Shown piece after piece: positions 1 through 6,298 of a stretch of 7,990 nt of DNA. Origin of the DNA: Acidobacteriaceae bacterium (GTDB lineage Bacteria > Acidobacteriota > Terriglobia > Terriglobales > Acidobacteriaceae). The stretch's first letter is position 1. The number at the start of each line of letters is the position of its first letter. The notes below the pieces were generated by a model. It was not told where the DNA came from. It saw only the letters and a program-made list of their open reading frames with translations, and did not search any database. Location: positions 1-7,990 of the forward strand of contig DAHUZD010000416.1 in NCBI GenBank assembly GCA_027306745.1, in the 5' to 3' direction. The position numbers and the translations under genes are program-made.

Positions 1-1632
1 GTTGCCATAGCCCCATGCAGCGATCAACTCGTTGGTTGTCGTTGCATTGAACACATGGACAAAGTGAGCGTCGGCCGCCTTGCTGTAGTTGTTTTGGAAG
101 AGGCCGCCGCCGGGGAACGGGATGGCTCCGCCGGGCGTCCAGTAAATATGTGCGCCATTGCCGTTGGCCAGCGAAGAACTGTGTCCCTGTTGATAGGAGA
201 CAAAGAACTTCGTCTTGTCACTCATGCTGTAGTCCACGCGAGTGCGCAGCACCCAACCATTGTCGATGTTGATAACCGGCTCAAAGTAATCAATAAAGCC
301 GTTGGTGGAGGTCGGCGTCACATAGCCGCCAGCCGGGTTGGGCGATCCATCCGCATTCCAGACCTTAGGCCAGAAGCTGGACTCCGCCGCGGCGGCCTGA
401 GCATCCTTCGGGAACTGATTCGCCCCGGTGTATGTGCTCAAATTGCCGCTCGTGGATTGCGAGCCATCATAGAAGTACGTGCTGGAGGCCACAGTACCGC
501 ACCATGTTCCCGTTTGAGCTGCGGTAAAGCCACCCGAACAGAGGATGTTATTTCCCTGATTATCCGTGGTGAAGTCTCCGGACATCATGGCAGGTGTTGG
601 AATGCTGGACTGCAGGACGTTCGCGTTGCCTTCATTCTGCAACAGACGCTCGTAGCCAAACCAGCCAAAGAGCTTCTTGTGCGTGAAGGGGATGGGGCCG
701 CCAATGTCGCCGCCAGGATAGTAGCGGTGCGCGGATCCCTTTCCATGTCCCTCATGCTTGCTGACCCAGTCGTTGGCGTTCAGAGCATCATTGCCGGCAT
801 AGAAGAAGCCTGTGCCGTGATACTGGCTGCCACCGGAGCGGCTGGTGGTGTTGATGACGACCGGGCCATATTGGGCATCGGCGCCGTAGTTGGAGGTCTG
901 CACGTTCACCTCTTGGGTGAACTCCGGCAGGATGATGGAGATGGAGCCGCAATCGCAGCCTGGATCGTCCACATCGACGCCGTCCACCAGTTGCAACGTA
1001 CCGCCGCGGTAGGGCACACCGTTGGAAATCAGGCCCTGACCGATGAAGCTCGAGTCAACGTTGACATACTGGTCATCATCCATCGGACCATTACCCAAAC
1101 CATTCGGAGAGGTGGTCACACCGGGCAGCACCTTGAGCAGTTCGGTCGTATCCTGGCCGAACATGGTCAAGTTCTGAATGTCGCGATAGTCGAGCACCGC
1201 GCCGTGGGCGCCGTTTTCGACCGGAATGATCTGCGCAGCTGCCTGCACAGTCACCGTCTGCGTTGCTGTACCGACCGCCAGCGCGATGCCGGCGATACCA
1301 CGCTGATCACCAGCGTGCAGGACAATGCCATCAATCTGCTTGGCATTGAAGCCCTTGGCTGCTGCCTTCACACTGTAGCTGCCCGGATCCAAGGCCGGGA
1401 AGGAGAAGAAGCCGGCGCCGTCGGACTCTACCTGACGGGCGCTACCGTTGGCTTCATTGGTTACAGTTACCTGCGCGCCCGGGATCACTGCGCCCGAAGC
1501 ATCGGTCACGGTTCCGGAGAGGGTCGCAGTGGTCTGCGCGTGCAATGCCGGCATAAACGCCAGCAGCGCTGCAAATGCCAGCGCGACGCCGATCCACTGC
1601 TTCCAGTGCGTCTTCCAATTCGATTGATTCAT
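1..1632 (-). CDS. Oar-like TonB-dependent receptor with carboxypeptidase-regulatory-like N-terminal domain (3' truncated by window edge)
   Basis: This is an outer-membrane TonB-dependent receptor that would import a large substrate such as an oligosaccharide or metal complex. The frame is open for all 544 codons from ATG 1632 to the left edge, so the C-terminal barrel is missing; family members usually run to about 1000-1200 residues. A Sec signal peptide (basic start, hydrophobic residues 14-30) ends in ALHA, with likely cleavage after residue 32. Residues about 37-118 form a CarboxypepD_reg-like domain (GTVTDASGAVIPGAQVTV, then a GSYSVKAAAKGF-type end). The plug follows, with LVDGVDVDDPG near 215-225, NYGADAQYGPVVINTTSRSG at 248-267 and FFYAGNDALNANDW at 276-289. 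The Oar-type GGDIGGPIPF and KKLFGWFGYERL motifs follow at 308-330. Upstream, GGGGG about six bases before ATG is the only Shine-Dalgarno candidate. Two close Cys pairs (226/228 and 365/378) stand out. The substrate is unknown; proximity to xylanolytic genes suggests, but does not prove, a glycan. Confidence 0.9.
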   Translation of the reverse strand, partial: MNQSNWKTHWKQWIGVALAFAALLAFMPALHAQTTATLSGTVTDASGAVIPGAQVTVTNEANGSARQVESDGAGFFSFPALDPGSYSVKAAAKGFNAKQIDGIVLHAGDQRGIAGIALAVGTATQTVTVQAAAQIIPVENGAHGAVLDYRDIQNLTMFGQDTTELLKVLPGVTTSPNGLGNGPMDDDQYVNVDSSFIGQGLISNGVPYRGGTLQLVDGVDVDDPGCDCGSISIILPEFTQEVNVQTSNYGADAQYGPVVINTTSRSGGSQYHGTGFFYAGNDALNANDWVSKHEGHGKGSAHRYYPGGDIGGPIPFTHKKLFGWFGYERLLQNEGNANVLQSSIPTPAMMSGDFTTDNQGNNILCSGGFTAAQTGTWCGTVASSTYFYDGSQSTSGNLSTYTGANQFPKDAQAAAAESSFWPKVWNADGSPNPAGGYVTPTSTNGFIDYFEPVINIDNGWVLRTRVDYSMSDKTKFFVSYQQGHSSSLANGNGAHIYWTPGGAIPFPGGGLFQNNYSKAADAHFVHVFNATTTNELIAAWGYGN

Positions 1633-1958
1633 TCTTTGCCCCCAAGCCTCACTATTGAGAATGGACAGTTTTTGGTTTGTGTTTGAGAGTGCGCGTCCGC
1701 CGCATAGAACTTTTCCATGCGGCAGATATGTACCCCCCTGCGCCTCCCCGACTAAAAATATTTAGCCAATCGACGCGCAAAAGCCTTTTCGGACTTCCGC
1801 AATATAACTACACGATCAGTTTTGCCCTTGTCAACAAAAATTCTTTCAATCTTCACGTTGGCTGGATTTTGCCAGATTTTCGCAGGAATCCCAAAGTAAA
1901 TCGCTTCAGACTTTCTCGCCCCCTTTGCGCCGCAGACGGAATAGCAGAGAATGGGGTC
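1633..1958. promoter_or_regulatory. Divergent intergenic region between the TonB receptor and FG-GAP copy A
   Basis: This 326-nt stretch separates two genes that start away from each other, so it should hold both promoters. It is visibly richer in A/T than the flanking genes. On the minus strand a perfect TTGACA lies at 1834-1829. The best -10-like box, TATATT (1806-1801), sits 22 nt away, longer than the usual 16-18, so this promoter call is weak. An AT-rich near-palindrome, CTAAAAATATTTAG, lies at 1752-1765, and a hairpin at 1699-1723 would fall in the receptor leader. The plus frame of copy A stays open back through this region, but that 94-residue extension would bury the signal peptide internally and does not look coding. 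No convincing small gene or RNA was seen. Confidence 0.5.
1699..1723. other. Stem-loop GCCGCAT / ATGCGGC in the receptor leader
   Basis: A perfect 7-bp inverted repeat (1699-1705 and 1717-1723) surrounds an 11-nt loop. No T-run follows on either strand, so it is not an intrinsic terminator. If transcription of the receptor starts upstream of it, it lies about 70-90 nt ahead of the start codon and could shape the mRNA leader. A chance origin is possible at this size. Confidence 0.3.
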
Positions 1959-3680
1959 ATGCCTGTTTTGCTCATCGGAATGCTGTTGTTTTTGCTGCCC
2001 AGCTGGGCCTGGGCCGCTCCAATCCATTTTCGTGACGTGGGCGCGGAGGTTGGAGTGACCACTGGGCAGAACTCGGCTGCAGACAAGCGTTATTTGGTGG
2101 AGATGATGGGCGGCGGAGTGGCGCTGTTGGACTGCGACAACGACGGGCGGCTGGATATTGTGGCTGTAAATGACTCGACCGTGGACCGTTACATGGGCGG
2201 CGGCGAACCGATGGTGACGCTCTACCGCCAAGACGGCAAGGATGGGCGGCTGCACTTCACCGATGTAACGCAGCCGGCTGGACTGGCGACACTCGGCTGG
2301 GGCATGGGCGTGGCCGTGGGCGACTATGACAATGATGGTCTGCCGGACATCTACGTGACCGGCTACGGGCACAATGTGCTCTACCACAACCTGGGCGGGT
2401 GCAGGTTTCAGGATGTCACTGCACAAGCCGGTGTGGCTGGCGGCGGCTTCAGCGTGGGCGCGGCTTGGGCCGATTATGACCGCGATGGCAAACTCGACCT
2501 GTTCGTCACGCGCTACGTGGACGATGACATTCACCACCTGCCCCAGCCGGGCGATGCGGCCTTTCAGTATCGCGGACTGCAAATGGAGGTACCCGTCACC
2601 CAGGGCGAGACGGATTTCCTCTTCCATAACGCGGGCAGCGGCAAATTTACAGATGTGGCGGCGCAGGCCGGTGTCAGCAACCCGGACAAGCACCTGGGCA
2701 TGGGCGTGGTCTGGGGCGATTATGACAACGACGGCTGGCCTGATTTGTTTGTCACCAACGATATGGGGCCGAATTATCTGTTCCACAATCTGCACAACGG
2801 CAAATTTGAGGATGAAGGCTACCTGACCGGAACTGCCCTGAGCGCCGACGGCCACACCATGGGCAACATGGCTGCCGACTTTGGCGACTATGACCGCGAC
2901 GGGCGGCTGGACCTGGTGATTACACGCTACGGCTACCAGCCGATGTCCCTGTACCGCAACCAGGGGCCGATGGGCTTCGCCGACATGACCTGGGCCTCGC
3001 AGATTGAGCACGGCGACAATTACCCGGTGCGCTGGGGCGGCGGCTTTGCCGACTTGGACAATGACGGTTGGCCCGACATCTTCTCGGCCAACGGCAACGT
3101 GACCGCGCTGGTCGATTCCCTGCCCAATGAATTCAAATACCGCGAACCTGCGGAGGTCTTCCGCAACCGCGGCAATGGCACATTTGAGGATGTCTCCTCG
3201 ACCTGCGGCGTCAACGACGGCCCGCTGCAATCCCGACGCGGCACGGCCTTTGGCGACCTCAATAATGATGGTGCCGTGGACGTGGTGGTCTACAACGAGG
3301 ACGGGCCGCCGTCGGTATTTTTGAATGAGACGCAGAACAGCAACCACCGGGTTCTCTTCCGTCTGATTGGGACCAAGAGCAACAAGGCGGCCATCGGCGC
3401 GCGCATCACGGTGACCGCAGACAAGCTCACCCAGATTGATGAAGTCCGCGGCGGGGGCAGCTATTTATCCTCGAACGACACGCGGCTGCACTTTGGCCTG
3501 GGTGCCAGCGCCGTGATGCGGACGGTTGTCATCCAATGGCCCAGCGGCCTGCGCGAGGTGCTGCACAACGTGCCGGCGGATTTTCTCTACACGCTGGTCG
3601 AGGGCCAGGGCATTCAGAGTAAGGTCGCACTGCCGCCGTTGCCAAAGCCGTCGGCTGCGCCGCATCCCAGCCAGCGCTAA
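1959..3680 (+). CDS. Secreted FG-GAP repeat / ASPIC-UnbV (CRTAC1-like) protein, copy A
   Basis: The protein is predicted to be exported and to fold as a calcium-loaded beta-propeller; no enzymatic role is established for such bacterial proteins. ATG 1959 is preferred because it gives a compact signal peptide (hydrophobic residues 3-16, WAWA before Ala20) and has a purine-rich stretch (AGAGAATGGGG) just upstream. Seven DxDxDGxxD-type loops occur at residues 58-66, 122-130, 172-180, 254-262, 310-318, 365-373 and 433-441. The last one is DLNNDGAVD, with Asn in place of the second Asp. An ASPIC/UnbV module spans about 479-548 (GARITV, EVRGGGSYLSSND, LHFGLG, WPSG). A Pro-rich tail ends the protein. 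It is a clear paralogue of the convergent gene downstream, with the same length (573 residues) and a 4-nt overlap at the stop codons. Unlike copy B it has Phe202 and Val211 where the paralogue has a Cys pair, and it lacks part of the CGPxGLxGE segment. Confidence 0.9.
   Translation: MPVLLIGMLLFLLPSWAWAAPIHFRDVGAEVGVTTGQNSAADKRYLVEMMGGGVALLDCDNDGRLDIVAVNDSTVDRYMGGGEPMVTLYRQDGKDGRLHFTDVTQPAGLATLGWGMGVAVGDYDNDGLPDIYVTGYGHNVLYHNLGGCRFQDVTAQAGVAGGGFSVGAAWADYDRDGKLDLFVTRYVDDDIHHLPQPGDAAFQYRGLQMEVPVTQGETDFLFHNAGSGKFTDVAAQAGVSNPDKHLGMGVVWGDYDNDGWPDLFVTNDMGPNYLFHNLHNGKFEDEGYLTGTALSADGHTMGNMAADFGDYDRDGRLDLVITRYGYQPMSLYRNQGPMGFADMTWASQIEHGDNYPVRWGGGFADLDNDGWPDIFSANGNVTALVDSLPNEFKYREPAEVFRNRGNGTFEDVSSTCGVNDGPLQSRRGTAFGDLNNDGAVDVVVYNEDGPPSVFLNETQNSNHRVLFRLIGTKSNKAAIGARITVTADKLTQIDEVRGGGSYLSSNDTRLHFGLGASAVMRTVVIQWPSGLREVLHNVPADFLYTLVEGQGIQSKVALPPLPKPSAAPHPSQR
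3362..3418. repeat. Left arm of a 57-bp inverted repeat shared by the two FG-GAP/ASPIC genes
   Basis: This segment, encoding LIGTKSNKAAIGAR and the start of the ASPIC module in copy A, matches the reverse complement of 3903-3959 at 56 of 57 positions; the single difference is an Ile/Val codon change. The 484-nt spacer holds the 3' ends of both genes. Flanking coding sequence is clearly more diverged between the copies. Confidence 0.9.
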
Positions 3681-5398
3681 GGCACGGCAAATGGCGTTCG
3701 CTGCGGGGTGCTCTGGCCTTCTGTGATCGTGTAGATTGCGTCGGCGGGCAGTGCGGTAAAAACATCCTTTTCCCCGCTCGGCCAGGCGATTTCCACCTTG
3801 TCCATAACCGTGTGTCCGGCCAGACCAAAGTGCAGCCGCAGATCATTCTGAGATAGGTAGCTGCCGCCACCGCGCACCTCATTGAACTGCACCAGATTGC
3901 CAGCGGTCACCGTGACGCGCGCGCCGATGGCCGCCTTGTTGCTCTTGGTCCCAATCAGATGGAAGAGCACTGCATGGTTGACGTTCTGCGTGCGGTTAAT
4001 CAGTAGTGTGGGCGGGCCGTCTATGTTCAGAATCGCCACATCCACTTTGCCGTCATTGTTGACATCCCCGAAGGCCGCGCCGCGCCGGGAGAGCAGGGGC
4101 AGCGCATCCAAGCCTGAGTCATGGGAAATATCCGTAAATGTGCGGTCGCGGTTGTTGTGGAAGAGTTGGATCGGCTCGCGGTAGGAGCCGACACCTTTCA
4201 CGAAATCCACCTGCGGAAAGACATGGCCATTGGTAATGAAAAGGTCGGGCCAGCCGCTGTTGTCAAAATCTGCGAAGGCCGTGCCCCAGCCGACATAGGG
4301 ATAGGTGGGCTGCGCCAGGTGCGCGCTGGCGGAGATGTCCTGAAAGCCCAAGTCCCCCTGATTCCAATAGAGCGTGTCCGGCTGAAAGGCGTAGTTGGTA
4401 ACGAATAAATCCAGCCGCCCGTCATGATCGAAGTCCGCCGCATCGACACCCATCGTGCCCTGCGGCTTGCCGTCACCATCGACGGCAGTGCCAGAGAGCA
4501 GGCTGACATCCTCAAATTTACCGTTGCGCAGATTGTGGTACAGGTAATTGGCTCCAACATCGTTGGCCACATAGAGATCGGGCCAGCCGTCGTTGTCGTA
4601 ATCGAACCAGAGCGGCTGCATCCCATAGGCTCCGCCGGGGTTGGCCACGCCCGCCTGCTGGGAGACCTCCTCGAATGTGCCATCGCCGCGATTGTGAAAG
4701 AGCAAATCCGTCTCGCCGGGCAGGCCTAGTGGACCGCACTGCACGTTGATCGTCAGAATGACGCAGGGGTCCTGTTTGTTGCCGCCCAGCGGTGGCAAGT
4801 GCTGTATGTCCAAATGCACATAGCGGGCCACGAAGAGATCGACGTAGCCGTCGCGGTCATAGTCTCCCCACGCCGCACCCGCGCTGAAGCCGCCTGCACG
4901 CAGCCCGGCTTTTTCGGTTACATCCTGAAATTTGCAGTTGCCCAGATTGCGGTAGAGCACATTGCCGTCGAAGCCGGTCACGTAAATGTCTGGCAGGCCA
5001 TCGTTGTCAAAGTCAGCCACGGCCACGCCCATGCTCCACCCCTTGCGCGTCAAACCTGCCTGTTCCGTGATGTCGGTGAAGTGCACTTGGCCATGCTTGC
5101 CGTCCTGATGGTAGAGCGTCACCATCGGGTCGCCGCCTTTGAGATATCGATCCACCGTGGAGCCGTTGACGGCAACAATGTCCAGCCTGCCGTCGTTGTC
5201 ACAGTCGATGAAGCCGATGCCGCCGCTCATCGAGTCGAGAATGTACTCTTTGTCCGGAGTGGAGAGATGCGGCACGGTGAGACCCGCGGTCTTGGAGACA
5301 TCCTCAAAGGCCGGCGCGGAGATTTTGGGTGCAGGCTTCTGCGCCAGCGTCGTCGTCGCCAGCAACAGGATGAGCGGGACTGCGCGCCGTTGCAGCAT
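3677..5398 (-). CDS. Secreted FG-GAP repeat / ASPIC-UnbV (CRTAC1-like) protein, copy B
   Basis: This is the paralogue of copy A, again 573 residues, predicted to be exported as a calcium-binding beta-propeller. The signal peptide is short (MLQRRAVPLILLLATTTLAQ, cleavage probably after TLA). Seven metal-loop motifs lie at residues 65-73, 129-137, 179-187, 266-274, 322-330, 377-385 and 445-453. The sixth reads DFDNSG, so an Asp ligand has become Ser, and the seventh reads DVNNDG. Between loops three and four it keeps C212 and C221 in a PCVILTINVQCGPLGLPGE segment, the form I expect for this family. The ASPIC/UnbV module covers about 493-561. The start lies 15 nt after the stop of the upstream dehydrogenase gene, so the two are probably cotranscribed. 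No good Shine-Dalgarno sequence is visible, which suggests coupling to translation of the upstream gene. The stop TAG overlaps the TAA of copy A, leaving no room for a terminator between them. Confidence 0.9.
   Translation of the reverse strand: MLQRRAVPLILLLATTTLAQKPAPKISAPAFEDVSKTAGLTVPHLSTPDKEYILDSMSGGIGFIDCDNDGRLDIVAVNGSTVDRYLKGGDPMVTLYHQDGKHGQVHFTDITEQAGLTRKGWSMGVAVADFDNDGLPDIYVTGFDGNVLYRNLGNCKFQDVTEKAGLRAGGFSAGAAWGDYDRDGYVDLFVARYVHLDIQHLPPLGGNKQDPCVILTINVQCGPLGLPGETDLLFHNRGDGTFEEVSQQAGVANPGGAYGMQPLWFDYDNDGWPDLYVANDVGANYLYHNLRNGKFEDVSLLSGTAVDGDGKPQGTMGVDAADFDHDGRLDLFVTNYAFQPDTLYWNQGDLGFQDISASAHLAQPTYPYVGWGTAFADFDNSGWPDLFITNGHVFPQVDFVKGVGSYREPIQLFHNNRDRTFTDISHDSGLDALPLLSRRGAAFGDVNNDGKVDVAILNIDGPPTLLINRTQNVNHAVLFHLIGTKSNKAAIGARVTVTAGNLVQFNEVRGGGSYLSQNDLRLHFGLAGHTVMDKVEIAWPSGEKDVFTALPADAIYTITEGQSTPQRTPFAVP
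3903..3959. repeat. Right arm of the 57-bp inverted repeat shared by the two FG-GAP/ASPIC genes
   Basis: This is the reverse-complement partner of 3362-3418, with one mismatch in 57 bases. It lies in the same codons of copy B, just before its ASPIC module. Eighteen consecutive shared codons without a synonymous difference contrasts with the neighbouring codons, where synonymous changes are frequent. Confidence 0.9.
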
Positions 5399-5413
5399 GG
5401 TCTGATTGCGATT

Positions 5414-6175
5414 TTATTGGTTGACGCCGCTGGCCAGGAAGCCGCCATCGACCGTAAGCACTTCGCCGGTGACAAACGCGGCGGAATCGGAGGCAAGAAA
5501 GACTGCCGCACCCACCAACTCCTCCACCTTGCCGAAGCGCTGCATGGGCGTGCGCAGCAGCAATTCGCGCCCGCGGCCCGTGGTATCCAGCAATTCGCTG
5601 TTGAGCGCCGTGCGGAAGACGCCGGGGGCAATCGCATTGACGCAGACGCCCTGCGTGGCCCATTCCACCGCTAACGTTTTGGTCAGTGAGACCACGGCCG
5701 CCTTGCTGGCTGCATACGCCGCCACCTGATAAAAGCCCACGAAGCTGCTGAGCGAGGCAATGTTGATGATGCGTCCATAACCGCGCTCCAGCATGGGTCG
5801 GCCAAAGACTTGGCAGCCGCGCAGCGTTCCGGTCAGGTTCGTATCGAGAATGGCGTTCCAATCGGCTTCGGGCGCATCTAGCGTGGGCACTTTTTTGGTG
5901 ATGCCGGCCGCGTTGACCAGAATATCCACCTTGCCAAAGGTTTGGAGCACGGCATCGGCCAAGGCCTGCAATGTTTCACGATTCCCCACATCCGCAGTCT
6001 GGCGCAGGGTGCGGCGGCCTTCGGCCTCGATCCGCTCCGCGGTACGGTCCACCTCATGCGGACGGCGCGAGGCAGCCACCACATCGGCTCCGGCCTCTGC
6101 CAGACCGACGGAGATGGCATGGCCAATGCCGGTGGTTCCACCGAGCACAACGGCGGTCTTTCCATTGAGATTCAT
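5414..6175 (-). CDS. Classical short-chain dehydrogenase/reductase (SDR), sugar or sugar-acid dehydrogenase-like
   Basis: This is a cytoplasmic NAD(P)(H)-dependent oxidoreductase of 253 residues, the normal size for classical SDRs. The glycine-rich cofactor loop is LGGTTGIG at 11-18, with Leu where the family usually has Thr. An NAAG motif lies at 88-91. The catalytic set is N113 (DTNLTG), S141, Y154 and K158 (YAASK). It also has APG at 183-185 and a terminal VDGGF. Arg37/Arg38 after the second beta strand suggest NADP(H) preference. The overall pattern resembles gluconate 5-dehydrogenase/KduD and FabG-like enzymes; sequence alone does not decide between them. ATG 6175 is chosen because AGAGGAG lies 12 nt upstream. 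The same frame stays open far upstream, but that part is only antisense of the GH8 gene. It leads a probable operon with FG-GAP copy B and diverges from the GH8-GH115 pair, so a role on a released sugar or uronate is plausible inference. Confidence 0.88.
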   Translation of the reverse strand: MNLNGKTAVVLGGTTGIGHAISVGLAEAGADVVAASRRPHEVDRTAERIEAEGRRTLRQTADVGNRETLQALADAVLQTFGKVDILVNAAGITKKVPTLDAPEADWNAILDTNLTGTLRGCQVFGRPMLERGYGRIINIASLSSFVGFYQVAAYAASKAAVVSLTKTLAVEWATQGVCVNAIAPGVFRTALNSELLDTTGRGRELLLRTPMQRFGKVEELVGAAVFLASDSAAFVTGEVLTVDGGFLASGVNQ

Positions 6176-6187
6176 GCTGAAAAATGG

Positions 6188-6194
6188 CTCCTCT
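6188..6194 (-). promoter_or_regulatory. Ribosome binding site AGAGGAG for the SDR gene
   Basis: AGAGGAG on the minus strand lies 12 nt before ATG 6175. It is the strongest Shine-Dalgarno sequence in this half of the window and fixes the SDR start against the long upstream-open frame. Confidence 0.7.
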
Positions 6195-6253
6195 GGGAAC
6201 GATACGCGGCGCTTGGTCTGGAATCTGCGCCGCGTCTGCGTCTTTCGCATCGT

Positions 6254-6274
6254 ATCATGCGTATACTGCATGAT
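6254..6274. promoter_or_regulatory. Candidate operator: ATCATGC-N7-GCATGAT dyad
   Basis: Perfect 7-bp arms (6254-6260 and 6268-6274) flank a 7-nt spacer that carries most of the TATACT -10 box and a GTATAC palindrome at 6261-6266. The 21-bp dyad with two half-sites about one helical turn apart fits a dimeric regulator that would block or reposition polymerase for GH8. No regulator gene is in the window, so its identity is unknown. Confidence 0.45.
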
Positions 6275-6280
6275 CCCTGC

Positions 6281-6285
6281 AAGGA
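6281..6285 (+). promoter_or_regulatory. Ribosome binding site AAGGA for GH8
   Basis: AAGGA lies 13 nt before ATG 6299, somewhat far but the only purine-rich match there. It supports 6299 over the in-frame ATG at 6257, which would add 14 residues in front of the signal peptide. Confidence 0.5.
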
Positions 6286-6298
6286 CAGGCTCCCAAAT

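Larger units (their letters stand above)
6176..6298. promoter_or_regulatory. Divergent promoter region between the SDR and GH8 genes
   Basis: The 123-nt gap must drive the SDR-copy B unit leftwards and GH8-GH115 rightwards. For GH8, TATACT at 6263-6268 is a good -10 box (one mismatch to TATAAT). No convincing -35 sits at the right distance, so the promoter may need an activator. A transcript from there would start about 24 nt ahead of ATG 6299. For the SDR gene, TACGAT on the minus strand (6254-6249) is a weak -10 candidate. Both lie within or at the edge of the dyad at 6254-6274, so one regulator could control both directions. Confidence 0.5.

Noticed and set aside
55..1686. A 543-codon open frame on the plus strand across the receptor gene
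   Set aside because: It is the antisense of a minus-strand frame that carries a signal peptide, a regulatory-like domain and Oar plug motifs. The plus-strand translation shows no recognisable domain.
1859..1879. Small hairpin CTGG/CCAG followed by four T as a terminator
   Set aside because: The stem is only four base pairs and the T-run is too short; it also lies upstream of a start codon, with no gene ending before it.
1677..1958. A 94-residue N-terminal extension of FG-GAP copy A
   Set aside because: It would place the clear signal peptide inside the protein, and the stretch is AT-rich with promoter-like content and no domain.
1752..3347. A 531-codon minus-strand frame opposite FG-GAP copy A
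   Set aside because: The open frame follows from the codon bias and repeated DxDxDG codons of the plus-strand gene. The translation is Val/Ile/His-rich and low in complexity, with no family pattern.
4799..5674. A 291-codon plus-strand frame spanning copy B and the SDR
   Set aside because: It is antisense to two well-supported genes, crosses their junction, and has no ribosome site or domain.
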